A stretch of DNA of 64,000 nt, taken from assembly GCA_021234535.1 (NCBI GenBank), contig CM037840.1, forward strand, positions 5,652,835-5,716,834, in the 5' to 3' direction. Below the pieces are notes generated by a model. It was not told the origin of the DNA and did not search any database. It worked only from the letters and a program-made list of their open reading frames with translations. A program made the translations under genes and the position numbers. Positions 1-11,130 of this stretch are shown one piece after another (the first letter of the stretch is position 1; each line of letters starts with the position of its first letter). The DNA comes from Stichopus chloronotus. Its lineage: Eukaryota; Echinodermata; Holothuroidea; Aspidochirotida; Stichopodidae.

Positions 1-1226
1 ATAAGACAGTTATGTATTATAGGGTCACAACTGATTGCGTATCATGGAATTTTCAATTCTTTATTTTCGATAAAGCAGTATTGTGAAGTACATCAATTCT
101 AAGACATGTATTGCGGAGTCCATGTATATTGCTTATTGATCGATCAGGTCGGGATTTATGAATATTTCTCACCATTTATATATATATTATATATATATAT
201 ATATAATATATCGTGAATCTTATATATTCCTTATTATTGATTTATCAGTTATGTATTATCGAATGCTATTACGCTATTACTTTAACATCAATGGGATTCA
301 TTCCATGGATAATGCAATGACCCTGATGACGGGTTTCAGGTTATCTGTTAAAGTGTTCAGTGTTACAGAAAATCGTTAACATGTCTAATGATGTTAAAGA
401 TCTATTGCTCTAACCACTAGATGATCTCAAGACTAGATTCTAATAGGCGACACATGCGCCTTGAGGCAGTATTGAGTAAATTGTAGTGAATAAGTTAATT
501 ATACTATACAGGTCCTGTTAGCCTTATTGAGTAATTCGCAGATGAGAACTCCAGAAGTTATCGCTGCATGAGATGACAATCTGTAATTTAAAGCAATTTT
601 GGGTTCTTCTTGACCGTGTCGTTACATATAATGTAGCCGATTGTATTAGTATTATGGTACGTACGGACTATTTCAGTGGATCACCACTAACAGGTGGCTT
701 GGCGAGTGCACGACATATTTTGGCCATAGAAGCCCCCTCAGATTTCTGAAATTACATCCGCTACATCGTTTAAAGTGCACGCATCAAAAATTTAACAGAT
801 AGGCTCTCATCATCTCATGTCTGAAATTTCTCAATTAAATGAGAAAAACTACGAAAAATTGTAGTATCTATCAGATGGAATTAGTCCGTAGAATCATAAT
901 GAATTATGTACTTAATTTTGGAACACTTAGACAAATATTGGGTGGCTGAACTAACCGTTGGTCCCCTCACACTTTTTCACAGGGGGTTTAGCTCCTAACC
1001 CCGCCCCGCTACAGCTTACATGTCTCTACATATGTTTGCATGATCATCTTCAAGAGATTACCAAAGTTGAGTCTCAGAGCACTGGACATTTAGCAAATAA
1101 TTTATTCGGAAATTTCGATAGAAATAATAAGGAAAATCACAAATTAGATGGTCAGTAATGTCAATTTAATTATTGAACATAAACATGCAGAACTCGACAA
1201 TTCTCTTTATATTTGATTCACATTAG
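1..1226. other. Presumed intron or upstream sequence; no exon recognised
   Basis: It contains an (AT)n tract at about 176-210 and otherwise unremarkable AT-rich sequence. No signal-peptide exon ending in phase 1 could be supported, so the receptor's start is probably outside the window. Confidence 0.5.
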
Positions 1227-1359
1227 ATGGTAACTACTCTGACGTTCACCTCTTGGGTAACATCTCCAGTAGCGGCATACCAGAGGTTAGGGTTGGAGAG
1301 CGGTGGATTCCACTTTGCGGGAGAAGATTGAGCAGAGTAGCTGGTCAGCTGTTATGTCG
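1227..1359 (+). CDS. Exon: N-terminal half of SRCR domain 1
   Basis: The acceptor is CATTAG at 1221-1226 and the donor is CG|GTCAGT at 1360. The frame reads VHLLGN...PEVRVGERWIPLC...AGQLLCR, matching the first half of an SRCR domain, where RL.GG..GRVEV..GEWG.VC...A.VVCRQLG is typical. The exon is entered in phase 1 and leaves in phase 2. Its last two bases CG plus the first base A of the next exon give an Arg codon, restoring CRHLGLG across the join. Confidence 0.8.
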
Positions 1360-4300
1360 GTCAGTTGTACTGTGGAGAAAGTAGTTGAGAAATTATAATT
1401 GAAATAATGAAATTGGTCTAACAGTCAACGTGAATTTCAGTACAGAACTGATTATTTGATTGATACCCGTGAATGACGTTTCATTTTTCTCTTGTTCAAA
1501 TTGTCCATGGTATATATAGAGGGGGCTATTAGTGGTGTAATATATGGCTCTGCGTACGAGGTAAAGATAAAAGAAGTCTGTAAAGGTTGTGACACATGAG
1601 GTGACCTGAGATGAAGTTACTCGCGAGTTGAGTTTTTACATTTAATTGAAATGATATAAAATTTGAGATTATGTGATGTGTGAGGGGATATGTGATATGT
1701 GAGGGATAATGTGATATGTGGGGATTATATGATGAGTGAGGGGATATGTGATGTGTGACGGGAATGTAACGGGATATGTGATGGGTGAGGGGATATGTGA
1801 TATGTTAGGGGTAATGTGATGTGTAAGGGTTTACTTGATGTGTGAAGGGATATGTGAGGTGTGAGGGATGTGATTTACAGTGATGTAATAATTGTCCTTT
1901 GAAATAATTATGATGCAACAGAATACAAATATAAGTTATGTGACAAAATGTCATGTGACCTCTCTGTCATATTGTGTGAGGATAATCAATAGCTTCGTCT
2001 GGTTCCTTTTTCTTTTTCTCGATTTATCCATATACTCTCATCTATTTTTCCTCCTTTTGTATTGTATATAATTTCGCATGTAAATTTTGTATATGAATTT
2101 GGAATGTCTTGTGTGACAAATGAAAAAACAAAAAGCAACAACAACAACAACAATATGGGGGGGTGTGGGGGGTTTGGTAAGATCGATGTGGGAGGGACGG
2201 GGAGGACATGTCGGTCACAGTTTTCAGTGAATTGAAAACTTTGTCAACCCCCCCCCCCCCCACCCACCCGCTCTAGTGAACGTTCAATTGGCTAACAAAA
2301 GGTGTCAACTTCATCTGTTTTAATGATTAAAAATGACTATTTACCTGCGATTGCCTAGCAAACTTCTGAAAGGAATCCACTGTTTTACTGGTCAATATCG
2401 TTATTCTTATTTTCTTTGCCACATTTTTTTTCAGATTGATTTGAATTAATCATTCCTGCTGTGCCTTTATTTGCAGACATTTGGGGTTAGGATTTTTTTG
2501 CAAAGCACAAGCAATCCTGCAAGATCCTCATACGTTTGTGAAAGATGTCAATAGTTCTTATGCAACATTCCATTGCCATGGCAACGAAACCATGTTGTCT
2601 GAATGCCGTCTTCAGGTTACAGACTGCATAGACGGTTCTGTTTACCTCTCATGCACTGGTAAGTGCGATAAGATATATGGCTCTATAAGGTACTACATGG
2701 ATACAACGGTACAGGATAGCCCCATGCATACCTTCGGTGTGTATGGGAGAAAATGACCCTTCCATGAAAGCCCACAATTTGAGGACATCTAAAAGAGGAT
2801 ATCAAAAATAATTATCCTCAATATGACCTCATCTTAGACACTGTTAATCTGAGACCATCGATAACATTCATGTAATGTTACCTGTTCACAACCACCACAA
2901 GACTTTTTTTCCTTTCAGACGTAAGTCTCAATGGACAACTTTATTTCTGTTGAAACCGTGGGTTTCATTAGTATCTGTATCTACCAGAGATATCTTTCAT
3001 GCTCCTTCCTTTGACTGTTTCATATGATCGTGTAAGCTTTCATATTTCTCACTGACTAAACGAACAGTGTATGAAATGCTGACAAATTTCCAATACTACG
3101 TCACAGGAATGTCACCCCCCCCCCCGTAATATTGGAAGGTTACAATGCAAAATCCTTTACTATAAATGGTGTCATCCAGATTAAAAGAAAAGAATAGACG
3201 ACGACTTGTGAGTTCCTGTCACGTGATGTAATTAGATCTTTGTTACAATTGCGTTATCGTTAAAGATATTAAGATAATATGTCCTCTTATTGGATTGTAG
3301 ACACTATTAACAGTATCAAGTTTCTGTAATTTCATCCTTTGTTTCTTTTTTTTTTCTTTACTCTTTTCTTCTCCTCTTTTCTTCTCCTGATCTTCATCAG
3401 GAACACCGATAGATATAACGAAATCAATTATTCCACATTGTAAGTTTGGAATTTGTTATTCAATACACAGACAAGTCCTTTCATACACTGAACACTCGAA
3501 TGTGATCACTTCATTTTCATTCCATTTACTTGTTTCTTCGTAACATGTGTACAATATTTACAGTATTACACAAAATATGACATTAATTATTAAAAATAAT
3601 GTTACGAAAGAAAGTAATCTGAAAACCTTCGTAGGTTTAGTGGGCAGACGAAAAGAAGGGAAAGAAGACTGAGGAAAGACGCACAAAAAGAGAAAACGAA
3701 CGGTATAGGGAAATAAATATAGTATGTGCTATGTATATCGAAGTACATTTTCTATAAATTTATGCAAACTTTTTCTTCAAATATGAGACAGTATTACAAA
3801 TTTAAATTTCATTGGATATCGCATTCCAAGATGCTAGACGAACAGGTAAACTTTGCTCCAGAAAATTAGAATGAAAACGTGACTGGTAGGCACGTGGACT
3901 GTTATGTTTTGTCATCATGTGCGTCATAGTTGATTGAGAAGAAATCTTTTAAGTATGCTGAGGCCAGATCAATGAAAAACACGGAAAGACGGCTTCTTGA
4001 ACTTGGATGAGGTCTGCAAATTTTAAAAAATTCAGAGAGAAAAACGAATAACTAGTGTGGCTGTAATGGCGTACAGAACAAATATGTCGGACTGTTTTAC
4101 TTTGAAGAATAATTACCCTGTTAAGGTGTGTCTTGCTTGTTCGTGACCAGACTGACAGGCAGTACGTGAAATGGGGGTAAGATTAGTGTGACATAAATCG
4201 AACGAAGGATCTGCCTTAGTAGGTGATGGTTAACCTGTACTTTGGGCAACTTTACCGGTAATTCTTACAGAGTCAATGTGTGGTTTCCATGTGAGACCAC

Positions 4301-7300
4301 TGTCAATGAGAACACCGAGAAATTTCGTAGAATTGACTCTCTGGAATGAATCGCCATCAATGACAACATTTATATGGTTTACATTCAAATTGTTATGAGA
4401 CTACTTCTTACTGAATGACATATATTGTGTCCTCTTTATGCTCAGTGACAGCTTGTTTGCTGAGAACCATTCATGAAATTTATTTGACAAGTAATTTTTG
4501 ACACGTTCAGATGAGAAGACCACTTATATGCGCTTATATGGGTCACCTGTCAGAACCGATGGATTTCTTCAATTTCGATGCGACCCAGATGACGAGTGGA
4601 AGACAGTCAAAGTTGGTAGCGACTGGGGCAGAGACGAAGGTCAAGTCGTTTGCCAACATCTTGGATTTAATGCGCATGTCGACACTCAGTTAGTTCGCCA
4701 ATCACCTATAATTGCATCTTTTGAATTAACGGAAGTATCGTTACACTGCAAGGGACATAACGTCACTAATCTGGTGGAATGCGTAGATACCCATGTGTTG
4801 AAGGAACCACTCGGTTTTGTGTGGGTATCATGCGGCTTTGGTAAGCGTTAATTAATCAATAATTAATCAAGATGGTTGTGAATTCATTTTTACCGCTGTT
4901 AGGTATGTACATACCTTCCAGTTGATCAAGTACACACTTAAAATACTGAACACCGATCCAACATGCATGCACTCGCCATAAACTCACAATGAACATTATT
5001 TTAAATACCATACCACTCCTTGGGCCGCAACTCAGGCCCGTATCCAGGGGGGTTCAGGGGGTTCGGACGAACCCCCCCCCCCCCTCCCCCACAAGATTTG
5101 GAGTTCCGCTCAGCCTATGATGGTAGGCCTACGTTAGCAACATATATAATGAGTTTTAGGTTGTTGGTCATTGTTATCGGGAAATGTTCCACTTGCGGTA
5201 AAATCGACCCCCCCCCCCTCCCCACTGAAAAAGCTGCACACGGGCCTGCAACTGAATAAAATATGTTGGAGTGTATGATAATGACAGTGTACGGTAACCA
5301 TTTAAACTACAACACACTGTGTTCTCACCCAACGTACAGACATCTCAGCTATCTTGAAATAGATTATTGTTTAAACTGATGTCAATCTAAAAGTACTAAC
5401 CACTAAATCCTTTGACAGGAAAAACACAGAAAATTAGGACTTGATTTTACCTTTTTTGTCAAATATACAGACTGTTTTGTCAACTGGTGTTGGCCTGTAA
5501 GCCAGTTCTTAAAGATACTCTTTTCAGGATCCATTTTACGGCTATTCTCATCGCAACTATCCTCGTTTTTATGGATAATGTAAGATTTCCAGATCTAGAA
5601 AACAAGTACATTTAGGAGTCCATATGGATCTGAACCACTGTCTAGTAACGGGACTATAAATCCAGTTAAAGATTTGTTTAAACTAATGAAATGAATGACT
5701 TGAATCTTAAAATAGTGCATGAGCTGAAGGAGGCAAATTACATTGGTTTCCTGCTCACGGAGAGGGTAAGGAAAAGAGACTAAACTGCTTGCAATAGAAG
5801 CAAATAGTCGTCAGTGCAGCTTGTGAAAGGCATAATGAATACATTATACGGTACTACTATCAAGTATTATTGTAACGTTTATTTAACATGACCAGAACTT
5901 ACTTCCTTTGGTTTCTTTAGATGTGAAGGTGAATGATACCAATATAACACTCTGTGGAATGAGACATTCATGTCGAAACAGATGTGGATCATGGCACCTA
6001 GAGAATGCTTGCAGCTGTGACCAAATGTGTCTTCATTTCCGTGACTGTTGTCTTGATTATTTGATCTACTGTCACCGGAATGACTCAGAGAAGCACCAAT
6101 TATTTGATCCGTTTCCGGGACCAGTCGATCCTGGAGTATACACATGCAGTGTCACAGATAGTGGTCAGTCATTGTTAGTTATCGGTGAGTGCTCGGAACA
6201 GTGGGACAACTCTGCCGATCCTTTCCTGGGGGCTTGCACAGAAAGGAAATCGACATCCAACGATTCCATTGCCAACATTCCCGTCTACGACTATCGAGGT
6301 GTCGTATTCAAGAACGTATTCTGCGCCACTTGCAATGGAGTCAGTCTTTCAGATATCACACCGTATCCTGTTGATGTTGCCTCGGCTGACCAAACTGCTG
6401 TAAAAATCTCAGTGAGACATTTGCCGGATGTGACGACACAAAACATCAACGCTTCGTTCGGTAGTTCTCGCGCGTGTGGAACGCAGAGAGAAAACGACGT
6501 ATGCACCAATTACAGCAATCTCTGTGACTTGTTCTTTGCTCCCGTTCAGATTAATGGTACCATCTATCGGAATGTCTATTGCCAGCCTTGCAGCGGATAT
6601 AGCATGGATCAATTTCAAGTTTGCCCTATGCGTAGCAGCTTACTTTACGAGAATGTAACAACGGTCACGACAAAAGTTGTCAAAAATTACCTCAAACAAT
6701 TTGACATTAATTGTTCTAACGCTGGAGAAATTTATGACCCGATTTTGCAGAAATGCCGCCTAGTTGGCTGCAATAAAGGAACCTACATCATTGGTGGGTA
6801 CTGTCGTCGAGGAATACCTCCACCAGGAGTTCCTCAGACGGTCTTAGCAACAACCTACGATGAGGCCAATTTTTGCCTTTACCTCCGTTTGGTAAGTCAC
6901 CCTGCCGTGCACTTTCGTTTGATTAGCATGGTAAATTTAGCAGACGATCACCGGCTTGGACCGTTTATCGCTGTAGTTATCGCTGACTCTGTCTTAAAGG
7001 CAATCTCTGTAAGAACAATTCTTTCAACTATCTCTAAATGGCCGAGAACCTCACAGGAATCATTTTATCACAACTGCGGTTTAGCTGTGATTTTACTAGA
7101 ACTTGAGGAGAAAATTCAACGTAACTCGTCTTGCACGACAGACGAGCTAAACATGAAGGGTTTAAATGATTTATCATTGGCAGACGGTGAGGTATCTCAT
7201 ACCTTGTACGTTTTACAGTATTCCAAAATTAAGAAGATGTACGTTCCAATCACACCATCTCACGAATGTCTGGCAAATGTAACCACAGATATGAATTGCA

Positions 7301-8698
7301 GCAACAAGGCCACTATTTCAAGACACGGTTGGAAATTTGACGAACTAAACGAAAAGATAGCTTTTCATGATTACGACGTTATCTTGAGTACAAATGATGT
7401 TTATTTCTTTGAAAATGGTACGATCGTCGTGTGTAACGACCAGCTTATGTCGGGCGTTTCATTGCTGGATGTATTCTATTACGTAAGCACAACATTTTCC
7501 CTGGTTGGTTTAACCCTTACATTTTTGACTTATCTGTGTTTCCCAGTTTTGAGGAACCTGCCTGGAATGTGTCTGATGAACATGGTAGCCGCACTTTTCG
7601 TGGCCAATTTCAGTTTGCTATTCGCCGATGTTTTGGTGGTTTTTCCACGACTTTGTACCTGGATGGCAGCCGTGACACATTTTTCTTGGTTGGCCTCTTT
7701 CACGTGGATGTGTATTCTCTCGTTCAACATGGCGAGAACATTTGGATATCGTTCTCCAAGACCGTTCTCAAAGATTACATGAAGAGACAAATCACGTGGT
7801 TTTCAATGTTTGCTTGGGGTCTACCAGCTTTGATAGTGGCCTTCTGTATCACTCAACATTTATGTCAATGCATTGCCGACTTGGAAGTGTCATATGGAAG
7901 TAACCGTATCTGTTGGATAGATGGAACACACGGGAGATACTACGGCTTCATCATCCCTGTAGCTGGGTTACTTTGCGTCACAGTATTGTTCTTCATCTTT
8001 ACTGTGACGTCACTGCGTTGGAGTCGACATTCGACGAGGGCTGTTCGTGTTCAAAATACAAGAACGAAAGACGTCATTACTGAGGTCATTATAAACGTTA
8101 GAGTAAGTATTAATTAATAGTTTTAGCCAAAGCAAAGTATATGAAGACTTTTACGGGACGTGGGCACTGTTCATGATACGGTATGACTTTAAGGTTTAGA
8201 AACTGAGTCATCCATTAGTCAAAGCAATAGCAGCAAGGTCACTTTAACGATGAAAGCTTAGACAGACTATTCATGGTTAATTTTTTTTAAAAGGGTTAGG
8301 TCTCGTTGATCACTGAACTACACGCTAGGTGTTATACCTATTTGTTTATTGAACTACACCCTCGGCGTTGCATATTTTTGTTCACTGAACTACACCCTGG
8401 GTGTTGCACATCTTTATTCATTGGAGTATACCCTTGGTGTTATATGTATTTGTTTTGTCTTTTTCACATGCAGTTGTTTTTCCTGCTGGGAATCACCTGG
8501 ATTTGGGCGTTCATTCAGATCATATGGCCCAATGACGTCACCATAACGTTGCTATATGTGTTCTCTGGATTCCAAGGATTTCTTGTCTTTGTTATGTTCG
8601 TGCTGAAGAGAACTGTCATTAAACTATGGCTGCATGAATTTAATTGCTACGGAACGACCCGAAACACCCAATCAACCAAGGATGAGACCAAACTATAG
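1227..8698 (+). CDS. SRCR-SRCR-somatomedin B seven-transmembrane receptor, 5'-truncated by window, one frameshift
   Basis: Five exons join with consistent phases: 1227-1359, 2477-2658, 4511-4840, 5921-8102 and 8474-8698, about 1,017 codons without the missing N-terminus. Order of domains: two SRCR domains, an eight-cysteine somatomedin-B domain (5971-6072), a roughly 460-residue ectodomain with repeated CxxC motifs (FCATCNG near 6319, YCQPCSG near 6579), then a class B2/Methuselah-like 7TM core from about 7465. I see no GPS cleavage motif before TM1. Introns flanking the SRCR modules are phase 1, as expected for exon-shuffled domains. TM6-TM7 sit in their own last exon after a phase-0 intron. 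The likely role is a plasma-membrane receptor with an extracellular protein-binding array; the ligand is unknown. The signal-peptide exon was not found and probably lies upstream of the window. The frame changes between 7740 and 7782, so this copy could be a pseudogene or carry a sequence error. Confidence 0.85.
1669..1872. repeat. Minisatellite, ~19-20 bp unit
   Basis: About ten imperfect copies of a GGATATGTGATGTGTGAGG-type unit in tandem, within the intron between the two halves of SRCR domain 1. Confidence 0.85.
2477..2658 (+). CDS. Exon: C-terminal half of SRCR domain 1
   Basis: The acceptor is TTTGCAG, ending at 2476, and the donor is CACTG|GTAAGT at 2659. The translation HLGLGFFCKAQA...FHCHGNETMLSEC...SVYLSC carries the central and C-terminal SRCR cysteines and the usual C.G.E..L..C pattern. 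It exits in phase 1 with G, which pairs with AT at 4511 to make Asp. There is one N-glycosylation sequon (NSS) and a second (NET). Confidence 0.85.
3735..4497 (-). mobile_element. Decayed LINE (CR1/Jockey-like) reverse-transcriptase 3' fragment
   Basis: Reverse-strand translation gives the C-terminal part of a non-LTR reverse transcriptase with stops and shifts: HEWFSANKLSLS (4439-4475), RVNSTKFLGVLIDSGLTW (about 4285-4345), then a segment resembling the THLNRVIILQ..VRHI...YSHTS region, and a final SWNAISNEI...YLKKKF segment near 3790-3850. These are the W.ANKLSLN, TKFLGV.ID and LWN.LP.EI..F+..LK blocks of CR1/Jockey-type LINEs. The copy is 5'-truncated and lies antisense in the intron upstream of SRCR exon 2, ending about 13 bases from that exon's start. 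Confidence 0.75.
4511..4840 (+). CDS. Exon: complete SRCR domain 2
   Basis: A single exon between acceptor CGTTCAG (ends 4510) and donor TTTG|GTAAGC (4841). It encodes a whole SRCR domain: MRLYGSPVRTDGFLQFRC, then SDWGRDEGQVVCQHLGF, then VSLHCKGH..NLVEC and VWVSC. Five cysteines are visible. Both bounding introns are phase 1, unlike SRCR domain 1, which is split internally by a phase-2 intron. Confidence 0.88.
5033..5248. mobile_element. Short TIR element (MITE-like), 216 bp
   Basis: The ends are CAGGCCCGT (5033-5041) and ACGGGCCTG (5240-5248), a perfect 9-bp terminal inverted repeat. CAACT borders both ends (GCAACT at 5027-5032 and 5248-5253), consistent with a short target-site duplication. 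The interior is C-rich with two long C tracts. It lies in the intron between SRCR exon 2 and the somatomedin-B exon. Confidence 0.7.
5921..8102 (+). CDS. Exon: somatomedin B domain, ectodomain and TM1-TM5
   Basis: The exon runs from acceptor TTTCTTTAG (ends 5920) to donor AGA|GTAAGT (8103). Somatomedin-B cysteines are in the order SC, RC, AC, SC, MC, DCC, YC, the full set of eight. TM1 starts near 7465 (STTFSLVGLTLTFLTYL) and is followed by FPVLRNLPGMCLMN, a typical TM1-TM2 junction of this family. TM3 ends in FTWMCILSFNMARTFG near 7740. TM4 (FSMFAWGLPALIVAF) and TM5 (YYGFIIPVAGLLCVT) are read in the frame one base back (-1). Many NxS/T sequons lie in the ectodomain. Confidence 0.87.
8474..8698 (+). 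CDS. Exon: TM6-TM7 and cytoplasmic tail
   Basis: The acceptor is CACATGCAG (ends 8473). It enters in phase 0 after the Arg codon at 8100-8102. It encodes LFFLLGITWIWAF (TM6) and LLYVFSGFQGFLVFVMF (TM7), the conserved GxxGF segment of secretin/adhesion receptors, then a short tail ending at TAG 8696-8698. A possible polyadenylation signal AATAAA is at 9181. Confidence 0.87.
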   Translation: MFFLLGITWIWAFIQIIWPNDVTITLLYVFSGFQGFLVFVMFVLKRTVIKLWLHEFNCYGTTRNTQSTKDETKL

Positions 8699-9041
8699 TT
8701 TAGCTGGTGATCTGTTAGACGCAAACGATAGGTAATACTACTTGTCTAATTCTAATCTTTACTAATTGGATATGTTGTAGACCTGTCCGTGGCTTCTGTT
8801 TGCATCAGCGTCTTTACTCTCACCGCATGCACGCTGCTTGATGCAAGGAAATGTGCGTAACGAACAACTACGCTACTTGGCTACGAACTGATAATACGCT
8901 GTGAAATATTTGAAAGAACCTTTCAAGTCCAATTGCAATGTACAAGAGTGCAGTTATACACAAGGTAATTCAATGTTCGGATATTTTTATGTGTACAGGT
9001 TATGATATTCTGCTACTATATGAGTACCTGTAAACATATAC

Positions 9042-9131
9042 GAATGAATGAATGAATGAATGGATGGATGGATGGATGGATGAATGGATGAATGAATGAA
9101 AGAATGAATGAATGGATGGATGAATGAATGA
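9042..9131. repeat. Tetranucleotide microsatellite (GAAT/GGAT)n
   Basis: An uninterrupted run of GAAT and GGAT units with one variant, just upstream of a possible AATAAA at 9181. The reverse-strand Ile/His/Ser-rich open frame here is a product of the repeat. Confidence 0.95.
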
Positions 9132-9419
9132 AAATTTTAAGCAGAGCCTCTACCTTGACGACAAGGCTTGCTGAGAGCAAAATAAACAATTTAAATAAAA
9201 GAGACACAAAATAGAAAAACATTCAATATATATTTCGTCGTGCTAATACTACTAATTAAATTATGCTTCGGTGAATTCACGTACTATTAAGCATACACGC
9301 TATAATCAATATAAAAGTTAAAATGCCATATCTACAAGCTTGCTTCTTAAGAAATTAAAAGCCTCACTCCTTAGGTAAAAGCATTGTGTGAGCTAGAAGG
9401 TCAGTTTCAGCTAGTTAAT

Positions 9420-11130
9420 TTCAGTTTTAACTTGGACTGAAATTGTACAATAGGTGCTTCTTTCAATATTTGCAAGCTGATCCCAGCTGTTTCTATTGAT
9501 CGGGTTGGCCATGCCTGGCTTATAGATGATTAAGTACTTTTTCTTTACTGTAGAGGTTACAGGATGTGGTAGAGATTGTAGGGATTGTGTTTACCAACAA
9601 TCCTCCGTTCGATGGAATAATCGTTTTTTTTTTATTCTATTTTTTTTTGTTAATTTTAGATTTCAGACGCACTGTTTTAGTGTTTTTTTTTATTTTTTTA
9701 TGCGATTTCTGAAGTTGCTTATGTGTACTGTGTATGTATCAATATGCTCTCTGTTATACCTATGTATGTTTTGTTTGTTGTTGTCATCATGGCGGGTTAC
9801 GGTGGCTTGGTATATTACTCCTGTCACAAGAAAGTTCCTTTGTAGTTGGCAAGTATCTATTTCTCTACAGGCTGCAATGGCAGCTGTCCGTCTGTCTCGG
9901 TGCCCATTCTTGATTTTCTTCGTGATGAATTTGTTGTGTCCTGATATTATTTGTCCCATATTAGGCATGCAACTGTAGCTGAGTTGGAATGGGTTTCGGT
10001 TTGGAGTATCTTGTGCAGGTGGTGTTTAGGGGGGGAAGCACTTGTCGATCTGTTGGAGAAACTTCTTCCATATGATCTGGGGTTTGTGCTGACATTCTGG
10101 CTGTGTAGAGGGTTGCACCGATGGTAATATTTCGTTTCCGTTGCCTTTTCTCGGTGCTGGTCTTGTATTGTAGTTGAGTTGTAATCGTACCTGCTTTTCT
10201 TGAGTGCTTGGTGTATGGTTTAGTGATTTTATGTGGTCTCAATCGGTAGATATTGCTGTCAAGCGTTTGGTACTCTCCGGGAGGTTTTTTTTTTACCATT
10301 CCGAGTGGACGCTTGATTTCACGTTGGATGTGAAGGGATTTGGAATTTGTCTTCATGTATGATTGGTATGTTTAGCTTCTGAGGTCCATGGAGATATCGA
10401 GAAAGTTAACAACCTTTGGATTTGCTTTGATTGTGATTTAAAGTTGTTGTCTTTGGAGACTTATTTCATATATCCACATATTTCCTTCTTGATAGGTTCG
10501 ATAAGTTTGTCTCGCGGTGTTTTGTTTGTTGCAGACGATCCATCGTAGCGATAAAGTCCGGTGTTGATGTTGTAGTTGTGATAGAATGTATGTAAGCTCG
10601 AAAGTTTCAGCTCCATCATAACTACCGATTGTGACATCGAAGTATGAGTTGGTAAATTTTCCCATGGGTTGTCATTGTCGAAGTGCAGTGCTAACTTTGT
10701 CTGTAGAATGATACGGTTTTCATTGTATGTTATGTCTTCAAAGTCGAGGCATAATCTCTTCCTTCCGGTATGAGTTTTTGTGGTGGTGGGGGAAGGGAGG
10801 GTTAAAAGTCAAACATGTCAAAACAGATAAATGTGTCCCGTGTTTTGCTCAGATTTTCATCAAACCATTTTAAAACGTATCTGGTGTTCTCCCATTGGTT
10901 GCGCTTTGTTGCTGTTAAAATCTTTCTATTGACTCTTTCCGGTATTTTTTTGTTGATTTTTCCACCTTCAATTTTCCAGTTTTCGCTGGGTTTGATTAGT
11001 TTGCATGTTGGTCTATTTTGGAAAGTTGGGTTTATGATCCTGAAATTGACAAAAAAAAAGAAGATATAAGCAAGAAAAACAAAACCAAAAGACAAAAATA
11101 ACGTACAGGGTGAGGTAGAAGTTCGCAAGC
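9420..11130 (-). mobile_element. Degenerate Penelope-like retroelement (RT plus GIY-YIG remnant)
   Basis: Reading the minus strand from 11130 downwards gives, in shifting frames: RPTCKLIKPSENW and RNQWENTRYVLKWF with FICFDMFDF (about 10810-11040), SYFDVTIGSYDGAETFEL (about 10595-10650), GLYRYDG (YRDDG-like catalytic box, about 10541-10561), KVVNFLDI (about 10390-10412), TYQSYMK (about 10350), CREIDTCQL...VIYQATVT (about 9790-9880) and KKKYLIIYKP near 9515-9545. That order matches Penelope-like elements that carry a C-terminal GIY-YIG endonuclease. Several stops and frameshifts show it is inactive. The catalytic GIY-YIG motif itself is eroded. Confidence 0.75.

Noticed and set aside
7740..7800. 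Tiny intron to explain the frame change in the receptor
   Set aside because: Any GT-AG pair here would be about 35 bp or less, too short for a spliceosomal intron.
9016..9222. His/Ser/Ile-rich minus-strand frame
   Set aside because: It is generated by the GAAT/GGAT microsatellite.
9526..9978. 150-codon plus-strand open frame
   Set aside because: It lies antisense to the Penelope-like remnant and has T-rich low-complexity content.
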